Below, piece after piece: positions 23,863-31,315 of a stretch of DNA of 64,000 bases. Made by a program: the position numbers and the translations under genes. Position 1 is the first letter of the stretch, and every line of letters begins with the position of its first letter. The notes under the pieces were generated by a model. That model ran no database searches and was not told where the DNA came from. It saw only the letters and a program-made list of their open reading frames with translations. Source of the DNA: Actinorhabdospora filicis (GTDB taxonomy: Bacteria; Actinomycetota; Actinomycetes; Mycobacteriales; Micromonosporaceae); contig NZ_BSTX01000008.1 of the NCBI RefSeq assembly GCF_030269765.1, forward strand, positions 1 through 64,000, given 5' to 3'.

Positions 23863-24705
23863 ATGTCGCTTCGGTACGAGATCGTCGATGTGTTCACCGG
23901 TTCGGCCTACACCGGCAACCCGCTCGCCGTGGTCTTCGGCGGCGAGATCCTGACCGGGGACGCCATGCAGGCGATCGCCCGCGAGTTCAACCTGTCGGAG
24001 ACCGCCTTCGTGCTGCCGGTGACCGATCCGGCCGCCTCCTACCGGGTCCGGATCTTCACACCGGGCGCCGAACTGCCCTTCGCCGGGCACCCCAGCATCG
24101 GCACCGCCCTCACCCTCGCCCGGCACGGCCTTCTCACCGAGGGCGGGCATCTGCAGGAGTGCGGGGCCGGGCTCATGCCGATCGCCGTCGAGGGCGGCCT
24201 GGCCGTGCTGACCGGCGGGACGCCGTCGCCGCTGGTGGAACTCGACCCGGAGCCGTACCTGGCCGCGGCCGGGCTCACCACCGACGATCTGGCCGGGACG
24301 CCGTACCGCACCGGCGCGGGCCTCGACCACCACTACCTGCCGGTCAGCGCAGACGCGGTGGCGCGCGCGACGAGCCGTCCACGCCCGGACGTGCCGAAGG
24401 TGTACCTCTTCTCCTGGGACGCCGGGGCGAAGCGGGCGCACGCCCGGCTGTTCGCGCCCGGCATCGGCGTGAGCGAGGACCCGGCGACGGGCTCGGCGGC
24501 ACTGGGACTGGGCGCCTACCTCGTCGGGACGGGCGCGCTGCCCGGCGAGGGGACCTCGGCCTTCACCATCGACCAGGGCGACCGCATCGCGCGGCCCTCG
24601 GTCCTGGAGTGCGCGGTGGACGCCTCGGGCGGTGTGGCGACGAAGGTGACGGTGGCCGGTGGGGCGGTGCTAGTCGCCCGGGGTGAGCTGCTCGCCCTGC
24701 CCTAG
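23863..24705 (+). CDS. PhzF family isomerase-like protein
   Basis: A 280-residue PhzF-fold protein (two diaminopimelate-epimerase-like halves). Conserved features are IVDVFTGSAYTGNPLAVV at the start, the catalytic-type Glu in NLSETAFV, FTPGAELPFAGHPSIGTA and GVSEDPATGSAALGLGAYL. Most such genes outside phenazine clusters have unknown substrates, and no phenazine genes are nearby. It is divergent from the MgtE-N/CBS gene. Its 3' end overlaps the convergent gene by 36 bp. Confidence 0.9.
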   Translation: MSLRYEIVDVFTGSAYTGNPLAVVFGGEILTGDAMQAIAREFNLSETAFVLPVTDPAASYRVRIFTPGAELPFAGHPSIGTALTLARHGLLTEGGHLQECGAGLMPIAVEGGLAVLTGGTPSPLVELDPEPYLAAAGLTTDDLAGTPYRTGAGLDHHYLPVSADAVARATSRPRPDVPKVYLFSWDAGAKRAHARLFAPGIGVSEDPATGSAALGLGAYLVGTGALPGEGTSAFTIDQGDRIARPSVLECAVDASGGVATKVTVAGGAVLVARGELLALP

Positions 24706-25053
24706 CGGGGCGAGGGTGTAGACCGCGCACTCCGCCGTCCACCGCGCCACGGTGTCGTCGGTGCCGGGCAGGTTGAGGCGCTTCTGCGTCAGCGTCGGCA
24801 CCACCTCCTCCCAGCGCTCGCCGCCGGGGCTAAGGCGCTCGACGGTCGCCGGGAACGTCACGATCGCGCCGCCGTGGTCGCCGCGCAGGGTGACGTCCAC
24901 CGTGGACGCCGTCAGGCCCGGGTCGGGCTGCTCGCGGGGGCCGACCACGGTGGCCAGCGACTCGCCCACCGGGACGCACCACAGTGGACGGCCGCCGATC
25001 CAGGCGACGGCGGCCTTCTTGACGGCTTCGGCGATCAGTTCGGGACTGCTCAC
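24670..25053 (-). CDS. Hypothetical protein coupled to the AMMECR1 gene
   Basis: A 127-residue soluble protein that I do not recognise. It starts (GTG 25053, with GGGAGGA upstream) at the stop of the AMMECR1 gene and so is translationally coupled to it. Visible features are an N-terminal helix (SPELIAEAVKKAAVAWIG), several beta-strands and a conserved-looking C-terminal segment EVVPTLTQKRLNLPGTDDTVARWTAECAVYTL. Coupling suggests that the two act together. Confidence 0.6.
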   Translation of the reverse strand: MSSPELIAEAVKKAAVAWIGGRPLWCVPVGESLATVVGPREQPDPGLTASTVDVTLRGDHGGAIVTFPATVERLSPGGERWEEVVPTLTQKRLNLPGTDDTVARWTAECAVYTLAPLGQGEQLTPGD

Positions 25054-25622
25054 GGGCGTCCTCCCGGTGGCGGGTCGGAGATGTACTCGCGGCTTTCGTA
25101 GCGCGCCGCCCAGACGCCCTCGGGCCAGGCGGTCCAGCCGCCTTTGCGCAGGAGCGCCGAGAGGAACGCGCGCGGCTCGGTCAGGCGCGTCCAGACCGCC
25201 GGGAGGAACGTCGCGCGGCGGGTGCCGTCGCTCAGGATGAGGCCGTCGACGCCGGGGCGCAGCGCGTCCAGCAGCTCCCGGGGCGTGGCGGCCGCGACGG
25301 GTTCGGGACTGGTCAGCACCGAGACCTTGACGGTGAGGCCGGGCCACTCTCCCGCCTCGACGGGAGGCATGCGCGGGTCGCGCATCGAGCGCTGCGCGTT
25401 GGCGGCGATGTCGGCGTAGAGGGCGCGGCGGGCTTCGAGGGTGCCGATGCAGCCGCGCAGGCGGCCGTCGTGCTCCAGGGTCACGAAGGACGCGCCGGGC
25501 TCGCGGAGTTCGGCCGGATCGGCCTCGGTGAGCAGGTCGCCGAGGGTGACGGCCGTTCCGGTCAGGCGCGCGCGGACGGCGTCGAGCGCGATGCGGGTGA
25601 CCGCGTCACCGATGCCTGCCAT
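25050..25622 (-). CDS. AMMECR1-domain protein (AmmeMemoRadiSam A-like)
   Basis: A 190-residue AMMECR1-fold protein. The hallmark LRGCIGTLEARRALY is at about residues 55-69, followed by NAQRSMRDPRMPPVEAGEWPGLTVKVSVLT, LRPGVDGLILSDGTRRATFLPAVW and the C-terminal KGGWTAW. AMMECR1 proteins occur with Memo and a radical-SAM protein in other genomes, but neither partner is here. Biochemical activity is not established. Confidence 0.9.
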   Translation of the reverse strand: MAGIGDAVTRIALDAVRARLTGTAVTLGDLLTEADPAELREPGASFVTLEHDGRLRGCIGTLEARRALYADIAANAQRSMRDPRMPPVEAGEWPGLTVKVSVLTSPEPVAAATPRELLDALRPGVDGLILSDGTRRATFLPAVWTRLTEPRAFLSALLRKGGWTAWPEGVWAARYESREYISDPPPGGRP

Positions 25623-25634
25623 GGGGGAATGGTG

Positions 25635-26438
25635 TCACAACGCGAGGGTTTCGGCGCCGCGGTCCCACAGCCGCTTCGCCAGGGCGTCGTCACCGGCCTT
25701 GCCGCCGGGGCGGCGGAGGCGGCGGCGGACGTAGTAGCCGCCGCGGGTGACCGCGTCGTCCGTCGTTGCCAGCCACACCAGGGTGTCGGCGCCCGATTCG
25801 GGGCTGACGAAGAACCCGGGCATCTTCTTCACCAGGCGGAACAGGCCGTTCTCGTCGCCGAAGCGGGAGCGGACCGCGCCCGGGTGGAAGCAGGCCGGGG
25901 TGATGTCGGGCCAGCGGCGGGCGGCCTCGCGGGTGAAGTGGACATTGGCCTGCTTGCTGTCGGCGTAGGCGCGCCAGCGGGAGAAGCGGTCGCGGGTGGT
26001 GAACACCGGCGGGTCGAGGCGGCCCTGCACGTGCATCGCCGAGGTCGTGGTGATGAGGCGGCCGCCCGACAGCCGGTCCCGCAGCAGGTGCGCCAGCAGG
26101 AAACCGGCGAGGTGGTTGACCTGCATCGTCGTCTCGAAACCGTCGACCGTGGTGGACGCCGAGGTGGCCAGCAGGCCCGCGTTGTTGGCCAGGACGTCGA
26201 CGCGGTCCAGCTCGCGCAGCTTCACCGCGAGCTCGCCGACGTCGCCGAGGTCGGCGAAGTCGCAGCGGTGCGCCACGGCGTCGGCGCCACCGGCGGCGCG
26301 GACGGCGTCCAGCGCGTCGTGGAGGCGGCGCTCGTCGCGGCCGACGAGCACGACCTGGCCGATCGGTGCCAGCGCGACCGCGGCGGCGCGGCCGATACCG
26401 GCCGATGCGCCGGTGATGACGAAGACGGGACGCTCCAT
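25635..26438 (-). CDS. Short-chain dehydrogenase (retinol-dehydrogenase-like)
   Basis: A 267-residue SDR. Visible are the cofactor motif TGASAGIG near the N-terminus, NNAG, the catalytic Ser in LITTTSAMH, and YxxxK in YADSKQAN. The single-domain form without a partner and with HPGAVRSRF resembles RDH/WWOX-type oxidoreductases of unknown substrate. The ATG at 26438 starts MERPVFVITGAS; longer readings are not supported. Its start is 34 bp from the divergent SDR gene. Confidence 0.85.
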   Translation of the reverse strand: MERPVFVITGASAGIGRAAAVALAPIGQVVLVGRDERRLHDALDAVRAAGGADAVAHRCDFADLGDVGELAVKLRELDRVDVLANNAGLLATSASTTVDGFETTMQVNHLAGFLLAHLLRDRLSGGRLITTTSAMHVQGRLDPPVFTTRDRFSRWRAYADSKQANVHFTREAARRWPDITPACFHPGAVRSRFGDENGLFRLVKKMPGFFVSPESGADTLVWLATTDDAVTRGGYYVRRRLRRPGGKAGDDALAKRLWDRGAETLAL

Positions 26439-26472
26439 ACCCTGCATTCTCCCGCATGGGAGACTCGGGGGT

Positions 26473-27309
26473 ATGACCCCAGTCCCGCCACGGCGTTCGC
26501 ACCCCGACGTCATCCCGCACCCCACCATGAACCGGGTCGCCAGGGTCGAGCCGCTCACCGCCGGCAGCCTCGACGGGAAGGTCGCGCTGGTCACCGGCGC
26601 CGGGGCCCCCGACGGCATCGGCTTCGCCGTCGCCGGGCACCTGCGCGCCCTGGGCGCCGAGGTCGCCCTGGTGTCGACGACCCGCCGCATCCACGACCGC
26701 GCCGGTGAGGTGGGCGGATACGGGTTCGTGGCGGACCTGACCGACGACGCCGAGGTCGCCGGGGTCGCCGACGCGATCACCGAGCAGGTCGGCGAGGTCG
26801 ACATCGTCGTGAACAACGCCGGGCTCAACTCCAAGGCCGCCCCCGCCGTCCTGCGGCCCGTGGCGCAGCTGACCTACGACGAGTGGAAGCGCGAACTGGA
26901 CCGGAACCTGTCCACCGCGTTCCTCGTGAGCCGCGCGTTCGTGCAGGGCATGGCCGAACGCGGCTGGGGACGCGTGGTCAACGTCGCCGCCACCGCCGGG
27001 CTCATCAACGCCGTCCCCGCCGAGGCCGCCTACGCCGCAGCCAAGGCCGGGATGCTCGGGCTGACCCGCGCGCTGGCCATGGAGCTGGTCGCCGACGGCG
27101 TCACCGTCAACGCGGTCGCGCCCGGGGTGATTCGCACCGGTTCGTCCACGGTTCACGAGCTCCAGCGCGGCCTGGACTCCCCGATGGGACGCCCCGGATC
27201 CCCCGAGGAGGTCGCCGCCGTGATCGGCTTCCTCTGCACGCCCCACGCGTCCTACGTCACCGGGCAGGTACTCGTCGTCGACGGCGGCGAATCCATTCAC
27301 GCCCATTGA
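26473..27309 (+). CDS. Short-chain dehydrogenase (FabG-like)
   Basis: A 278-residue classical SDR (260 residues from the alternative ATG 26527). The cofactor motif reads TGAGAPDGIG, with NNAGLN, then VNVAATAGLINAVPAEAAYAAAKAG holding the Tyr-Lys pair; the usual catalytic Ser position is Thr. The C-terminus ASYVTGQVLVVDGGESIHAH is FabG-like. A GGGAGA lies about 10 nt before ATG 26473. Substrate unknown. Confidence 0.82.
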   Translation: MTPVPPRRSHPDVIPHPTMNRVARVEPLTAGSLDGKVALVTGAGAPDGIGFAVAGHLRALGAEVALVSTTRRIHDRAGEVGGYGFVADLTDDAEVAGVADAITEQVGEVDIVVNNAGLNSKAAPAVLRPVAQLTYDEWKRELDRNLSTAFLVSRAFVQGMAERGWGRVVNVAATAGLINAVPAEAAYAAAKAGMLGLTRALAMELVADGVTVNAVAPGVIRTGSSTVHELQRGLDSPMGRPGSPEEVAAVIGFLCTPHASYVTGQVLVVDGGESIHAH

Positions 27310-27426
27310 TCTCTACCCGGCCCGGGGTGGACCGTGTCCTTTTTGCGTGCCTCGTAAGATGAGCCCTTGCCGCATCCGCTCTCACCGCAAGGGAGCCCCT
27401 GTGCCTCACAATAAGGAGCCGCGCCA

Positions 27427-28263
27427 GTGGCAGTGATCTCCCGGACCCTGGGCAAGGCGACCGGTGTGGGGGCCCTGTGGCGCAACCGCCAGACCCTGCT
27501 CACCCTCGTCCAGCGTGACCTGGCGGTGAAGTACCAGCGCTCGGTGCTCGGCTACTTCTGGTCGCTCATCGAACCGATGGGCATGGCGGGGATCTACTAC
27601 TTCGTCTTCGGCGTCCTGTACAACAGCGGCGGCAAGCAGGTCGAAGGCGGCGCCTACCCCGTCTTCGTGGTCGTCGGCATCTTCGCCTGGCAGTGGGCCA
27701 GCTCGGCGATGTCGGAGTCGACGCGCTCGCTGACCAGCCAGGCCTCGCTGATCACGACCATGCGCGTCCCCCGCGAGATCTTCCCCGTCGCCAAGGTCGT
27801 GGCCCGCTTCGCCGAGTACGCCGCCGGTCTGCCGATCATCGTCGTGTTCGCCCTGTTCTACGGCGCGAGCTTCAGCTGGACCCTCCTCCTGCTGCCGGTG
27901 GCGATCCTCATCCAGACCGCCCTGCTCGTCGGCATCTCGTTCATCCTCAGCTCCATCAACGTGCTGATGCGCGACGTGGACCGCTTCATGCGACTGGCGA
28001 TGCGCATCCTGTTCTACGCCGCGCCCGTCGTCTACCCGCTCTCCAAGGTCCTGAACGCCGAGAGCGCCCCCGGCTGGCTGAAGGACCTGTACATGGCCAA
28101 CCCGTTCGTCGGGATCATCCAGCTGCACCACTCGGTGTGGAACTCCCACGAACTGCCGGGCTGGCCGCTCTTCTGGTACAGCACCAGCATTTCCTTCGCC
28201 CTGCTGTTCGTCGGGTGGGCGCTGTTCCGCTCGCTGGAGGCACGGGTTCTGAAGGAGCTCTAG
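27427..28263 (+). CDS. tagG: Teichoic acid ABC exporter permease, TagG-like
   Basis: A 278-residue ABC-2 membrane protein with an N-terminal amphipathic segment (LVQRDLAVKYQRSVLGYFWSLIEP, the family's signature) and six hydrophobic helices. Members export teichoic acid or O-antigen chains together with a TagH-type ATPase. The only matching ATPase is encoded 11.6 kb away on the opposite strand (39874-40614). The GTG start has AAGGAG 9 nt upstream. A strong terminator follows the gene, so it is monocistronic at the 3' side. Confidence 0.88.
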   Translation: MAVISRTLGKATGVGALWRNRQTLLTLVQRDLAVKYQRSVLGYFWSLIEPMGMAGIYYFVFGVLYNSGGKQVEGGAYPVFVVVGIFAWQWASSAMSESTRSLTSQASLITTMRVPREIFPVAKVVARFAEYAAGLPIIVVFALFYGASFSWTLLLLPVAILIQTALLVGISFILSSINVLMRDVDRFMRLAMRILFYAAPVVYPLSKVLNAESAPGWLKDLYMANPFVGIIQLHHSVWNSHELPGWPLFWYSTSISFALLFVGWALFRSLEARVLKEL

Positions 28264-28279
28264 GACCCGGTTTCGCAAA

Positions 28280-28310
28280 CGCCCGCCGGATCGGCTCCGG
28301 CGGGCGTTTT
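28280..28310 (+). terminator. Rho-independent terminator after tagG
   Basis: A perfect 11-bp stem CGCCCGCCGGA / TCCGGCGGGCG with a 5-nt loop (TCGGC) is followed by TTTT. It lies 17 bp after the tagG stop. Confidence 0.88.
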
Positions 28311-28315
28311 CGCGT

Positions 28316-29281
28316 TCAGAACCAGGTGGCCCACTCGCGGGCCTCGTCGAGGGTGACCGAGCCGGTGAGCTCCGCGGCGGCGAGGTTCCCCGGGACGCGG
28401 CCGGTCTCGCGCAGACGCCCCCACTGGGCGGGGTTCAGGGTGAGGACGCGGAGGGCGGGCGCGTCGGCGAGGGCCGCCAGTTCGGCCAGACCACCGTGGG
28501 AGAGGTCGAGCCGCAGGGGACTCTCCAGGTGCCGTGCGGGCACCGGATACGAGGCGCCGATCCCGTCACCGGGGAACAGGCGGTCGCCGTCGGACTCGTG
28601 GTCCCCGGCGCGCAAGGCGGCCACGACCTCCCGCAGCAGGCCGAGCACCGAATCGGCGACGTAGCCGACGGAGTCGTAGAAGTCGCGGCCGTACTCGATG
28701 AGCTGCCCGCGGCGGCCCAGCGGACCCGGATCCAGGTCGAGGACGCAGACGTTCCCCGACATGTCACCGGCGAAGGTCAGCCACCGGTCACTGCGGTGGA
28801 TGCGACGAACATGGCCATGCGGCTCCGGCTCACCCAGTACAGGGATCACTGTGAAGGGGCCGTCGTCGAACGCGACGACACCCGGCTCTCCGGACAGGTA
28901 GCCCTCGGTCAGCCCCTCCAGCGGCAGCAGGCTCTGCCGCCCCAGCAGCCCCGTCTCATCCGGATCCCACTCCACCAGCCGGAACAGGGCGCGGACGTCG
29001 TCGGGCAGCCGCAGGCCGATGGCCCGCTCGGCCGCCAGGAGGTCCGCCTCCGTGCAGCCTGCGCCGAGATCCGGCGGGTGGCCGATGATCTCGGTGTAGC
29101 GGGCGATGAACTCCGCCACGAGGTCGCCGACCTCGGCCAGCACCGCCGGGTCGGTCGGCGGCCCGATCTCGGGCTGGGGCGAGGGATGGCGCGGTTCGCC
29201 GGGGAAGCGGAAGCCGGGGTCCAGGATCAGCCGGAACGGGTACGTCTCGGCGAATTCGCGGACGGGAACTGCGTCGGGCAC
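28316..29281 (-). CDS. SMI1/KNR4-family protein with C-terminal repeat-like tail
   Basis: A 321-residue protein. Residues about 70-215 form an SMI1/KNR4 (SUKH) domain: GCTEADLLAAERAIGLRLPDDVRALFRLVEWDPDETGLLGRQSLLPLEGL is the classic helix-strand start. The tail (SPLRLDLSHGGLAELAALADAPALRVLTLNPAQ...) looks like one or two leucine-rich units. SUKH proteins are often immunity or regulatory proteins; no toxin gene is next to it. The start is GTG. It sits inside the teichoic acid locus with no obvious link. Confidence 0.78.
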   Translation of the reverse strand: MPDAVPVREFAETYPFRLILDPGFRFPGEPRHPSPQPEIGPPTDPAVLAEVGDLVAEFIARYTEIIGHPPDLGAGCTEADLLAAERAIGLRLPDDVRALFRLVEWDPDETGLLGRQSLLPLEGLTEGYLSGEPGVVAFDDGPFTVIPVLGEPEPHGHVRRIHRSDRWLTFAGDMSGNVCVLDLDPGPLGRRGQLIEYGRDFYDSVGYVADSVLGLLREVVAALRAGDHESDGDRLFPGDGIGASYPVPARHLESPLRLDLSHGGLAELAALADAPALRVLTLNPAQWGRLRETGRVPGNLAAAELTGSVTLDEAREWATWF

Positions 29282-29342
29282 GTGCGTCTCCTTCCCTCGG
29301 GGGCCGGGAAACCATAGACCGGCCGCCCGACGGAGGAGATCG

Positions 29343-31232
29343 CTACTTCCCGATCAGCCGCTTCGCCATCCGCTTCACGCGCGTCTTCACCGGGATCCGC
29401 ACCAGGTTCACCGCGAGGCCGCCGTCGACGTGGGTGATCAGCACACCCGTCGCGCGAACGTCCACGCGCTTGGGCAGTCCCGCCCGGTGCGGCACGGGGA
29501 GGGTCACTTCCCCACCGCCGCCGGTGAAGGAGACCGCCACGCGCCAGACGCCCAGGTCCAGGCGGGCGAGTTCGGCGGCGGGGACGAAGGCGGAGACGGT
29601 GCCCTCGGGGGTGACGAGGGTCGGGACCGCGCGGGAGCCGCCGCCCTGGTAGAGCAGGCGGACGGCGATGTCGGGGCCGGCGCCGTGGGGGGCGACGGCG
29701 TGGACTTCGACGCCGTCCTTCCAGGCGCCGGTCAGGCCGAGGGCCTCGCGGGAGGCGCGGCGTTTGAGGCCGACGTCGAAGCTGAGGTTGCCGTGTTCGG
29801 TGGCGTAGGCGGCCAGGCCGCGGGGGCCGCAGACGGCGGGGGCGTCGCCGAGGTCGGCGGTGCCGTGGCGGCCGACGCGGGCGAGGCGGGAGAGGCCGTC
29901 GGCGTTCACACGCAGGGACACGTCCCAGAAGCCCTCGTCGAGCGATCCCAGCAGGTCCGCGGGGATCGTCGCGGTCCAGGTTCCGTCCACGATGGACGCC
30001 GGTACCTCGTGGGCGGGTTCACCGGCGCGCGCGCGGACGAGCAGCGCGCCGCCGTCGGGGACGACGGGGCCCATCGTGGCGGTGCCGGACAGGGTGTAGC
30101 CGTCGGCGGACCAGGCGGCGGTGTCGAGGGTCTGGCGCAGGCCGATCTCGCGGGTGATCTCGAAGGCCTCGTCGGGGACGCCGAGCCCGGCCCGGAAGGG
30201 CGCCCAGGCGGCGTAGGCGCGGCCGTCCTCGACGACGGCGGTGTAGGGCTCGCGGTTCTCCTCGGCCAGGCGCAGCGCGATCGCGGCGTCCATGTGGCCG
30301 GCGGCGACGAGGGCGAGGCGGACGCGGTCGTAGGCGTGGAGGGGTTCGGAGGAGCCGGGGGTGAGGTGGGCGCGGACCCAGCCGGCGAAGGTCTCGAAGG
30401 CCGCGCGCTTCTCGGGCCCGTCGGGTTCGGCGGCCAGGTAGAACAGGAAGTCGCGCTGTTCGATGTGGAGGTGGCGGCGGGCGAGGAGGTCGCGTTTGGG
30501 GCCCTCCTCCACCAGCGGCAGGATCTCCTCGAACATCACCTTCAGGAACGGCAGGCGGCGGATCGCGCCGCCCTCCTTGGTGGTGGTGTTCTGGCCGTCC
30601 TCGCGCAGGCGGGCGAAGTAGCAGTCGTAGGACGCCAGGACCGAGATGCGCTTGGCCGCGAGGTAGGCGCGGGCGGTGAAGGGCTGGTCCTCGCCGACGG
30701 GCAGGGACGGGTCGAGGCGCAGGCCGTGCTCGGCGAGGAAATCGCGGCGGAACAGCTTGAGGGTGGCCAGGGTCCAGTAGACGCGGGAGTCGAAGAGGTC
30801 GGCGTCGGGCTGGTCCTCTTTGTACATGGACGCCGCGACGCCCCGGCCGTTGACGCCCTTCATCTTGGCGAGGGTGATGTCGGCGTCGTTGGCCTCGGCC
30901 ATGGCGACCAGGCGTTCCAGGGCCTCGTCGCCGAGGTAGTCGTCGGCGTCCAGGAAGAACACGTACTTCCCTTGGGCCAGGTCCATTCCGGCGTTGCGGG
31001 GGGCGGCGGGGCCACCGGAGTTCGGCTGGTGCGTCACGCGCATGACGGCGGGATGCGCTGCGGCGTATTCGTCGAGGACGGCGGCGGACCCGTCGGTGGA
31101 GCCGTCGTCGACGACGATCAGCTCCATCCGCTCGGTGCCGATGGACTGGCGGAGCACACTGTCCACGCACTCCCGCAGGTAAGGGAGCGCGTTGTACGCG
31201 GCGACGACGACACTGACGTCGGGTGAGGGCAT
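29343..31232 (-). CDS. Large GT2 glycosyltransferase (TarS-like), paralogue 1
   Basis: A 629-residue protein whose first 240 residues are a GT-A glycosyltransferase family 2 domain: VSVVVAAYNALPYLRECVDSVLRQ, VVDDGSTDGS, RNAGMDLAQGKYVFFLDADDYL (DxD) and the acceptor-site VGEDQPFTARAYL. About 390 further residues include a helical linker and beta-rich modules, an architecture like S. aureus TarS, which attaches GlcNAc to ribitol teichoic acid. A basic C-terminus (KTRVKRMAKRLIGK) may bind membrane. It is followed upstream by a close paralogue, suggesting duplication and two linkages or sugars (inference). Confidence 0.85.
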   Translation of the reverse strand: MPSPDVSVVVAAYNALPYLRECVDSVLRQSIGTERMELIVVDDGSTDGSAAVLDEYAAAHPAVMRVTHQPNSGGPAAPRNAGMDLAQGKYVFFLDADDYLGDEALERLVAMAEANDADITLAKMKGVNGRGVAASMYKEDQPDADLFDSRVYWTLATLKLFRRDFLAEHGLRLDPSLPVGEDQPFTARAYLAAKRISVLASYDCYFARLREDGQNTTTKEGGAIRRLPFLKVMFEEILPLVEEGPKRDLLARRHLHIEQRDFLFYLAAEPDGPEKRAAFETFAGWVRAHLTPGSSEPLHAYDRVRLALVAAGHMDAAIALRLAEENREPYTAVVEDGRAYAAWAPFRAGLGVPDEAFEITREIGLRQTLDTAAWSADGYTLSGTATMGPVVPDGGALLVRARAGEPAHEVPASIVDGTWTATIPADLLGSLDEGFWDVSLRVNADGLSRLARVGRHGTADLGDAPAVCGPRGLAAYATEHGNLSFDVGLKRRASREALGLTGAWKDGVEVHAVAPHGAGPDIAVRLLYQGGGSRAVPTLVTPEGTVSAFVPAAELARLDLGVWRVAVSFTGGGGEVTLPVPHRAGLPKRVDVRATGVLITHVDGGLAVNLVRIPVKTRVKRMAKRLIGK

Positions 31233-31315
31233 GAGGGATCCTCAAGTTAGGGGCGGGCTCCCTCAATATAGGTGCCGCGAGTCGGTGACGGTGTGCAGTC
31301 GGCTCGCTCGAACGG

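Noticed and set aside
22531..24441. A 636-codon version of the MgtE-N/CBS protein
   Set aside because: The upstream 220 codons are antisense to PhzF; a strong Shine-Dalgarno marks the GTG at 23781 as the start.
25690..27306. A 538-codon minus-strand frame across both SDR genes
   Set aside because: It reads through the divergent promoter and out of frame through the first SDR; no domain recognised.
28316..29281. Toxin-immunity locus suggested by the SMI1/KNR4 protein
   Set aside because: No toxin, polymorphic-toxin export or repeat cassette is adjacent; only a single SUKH protein is present.
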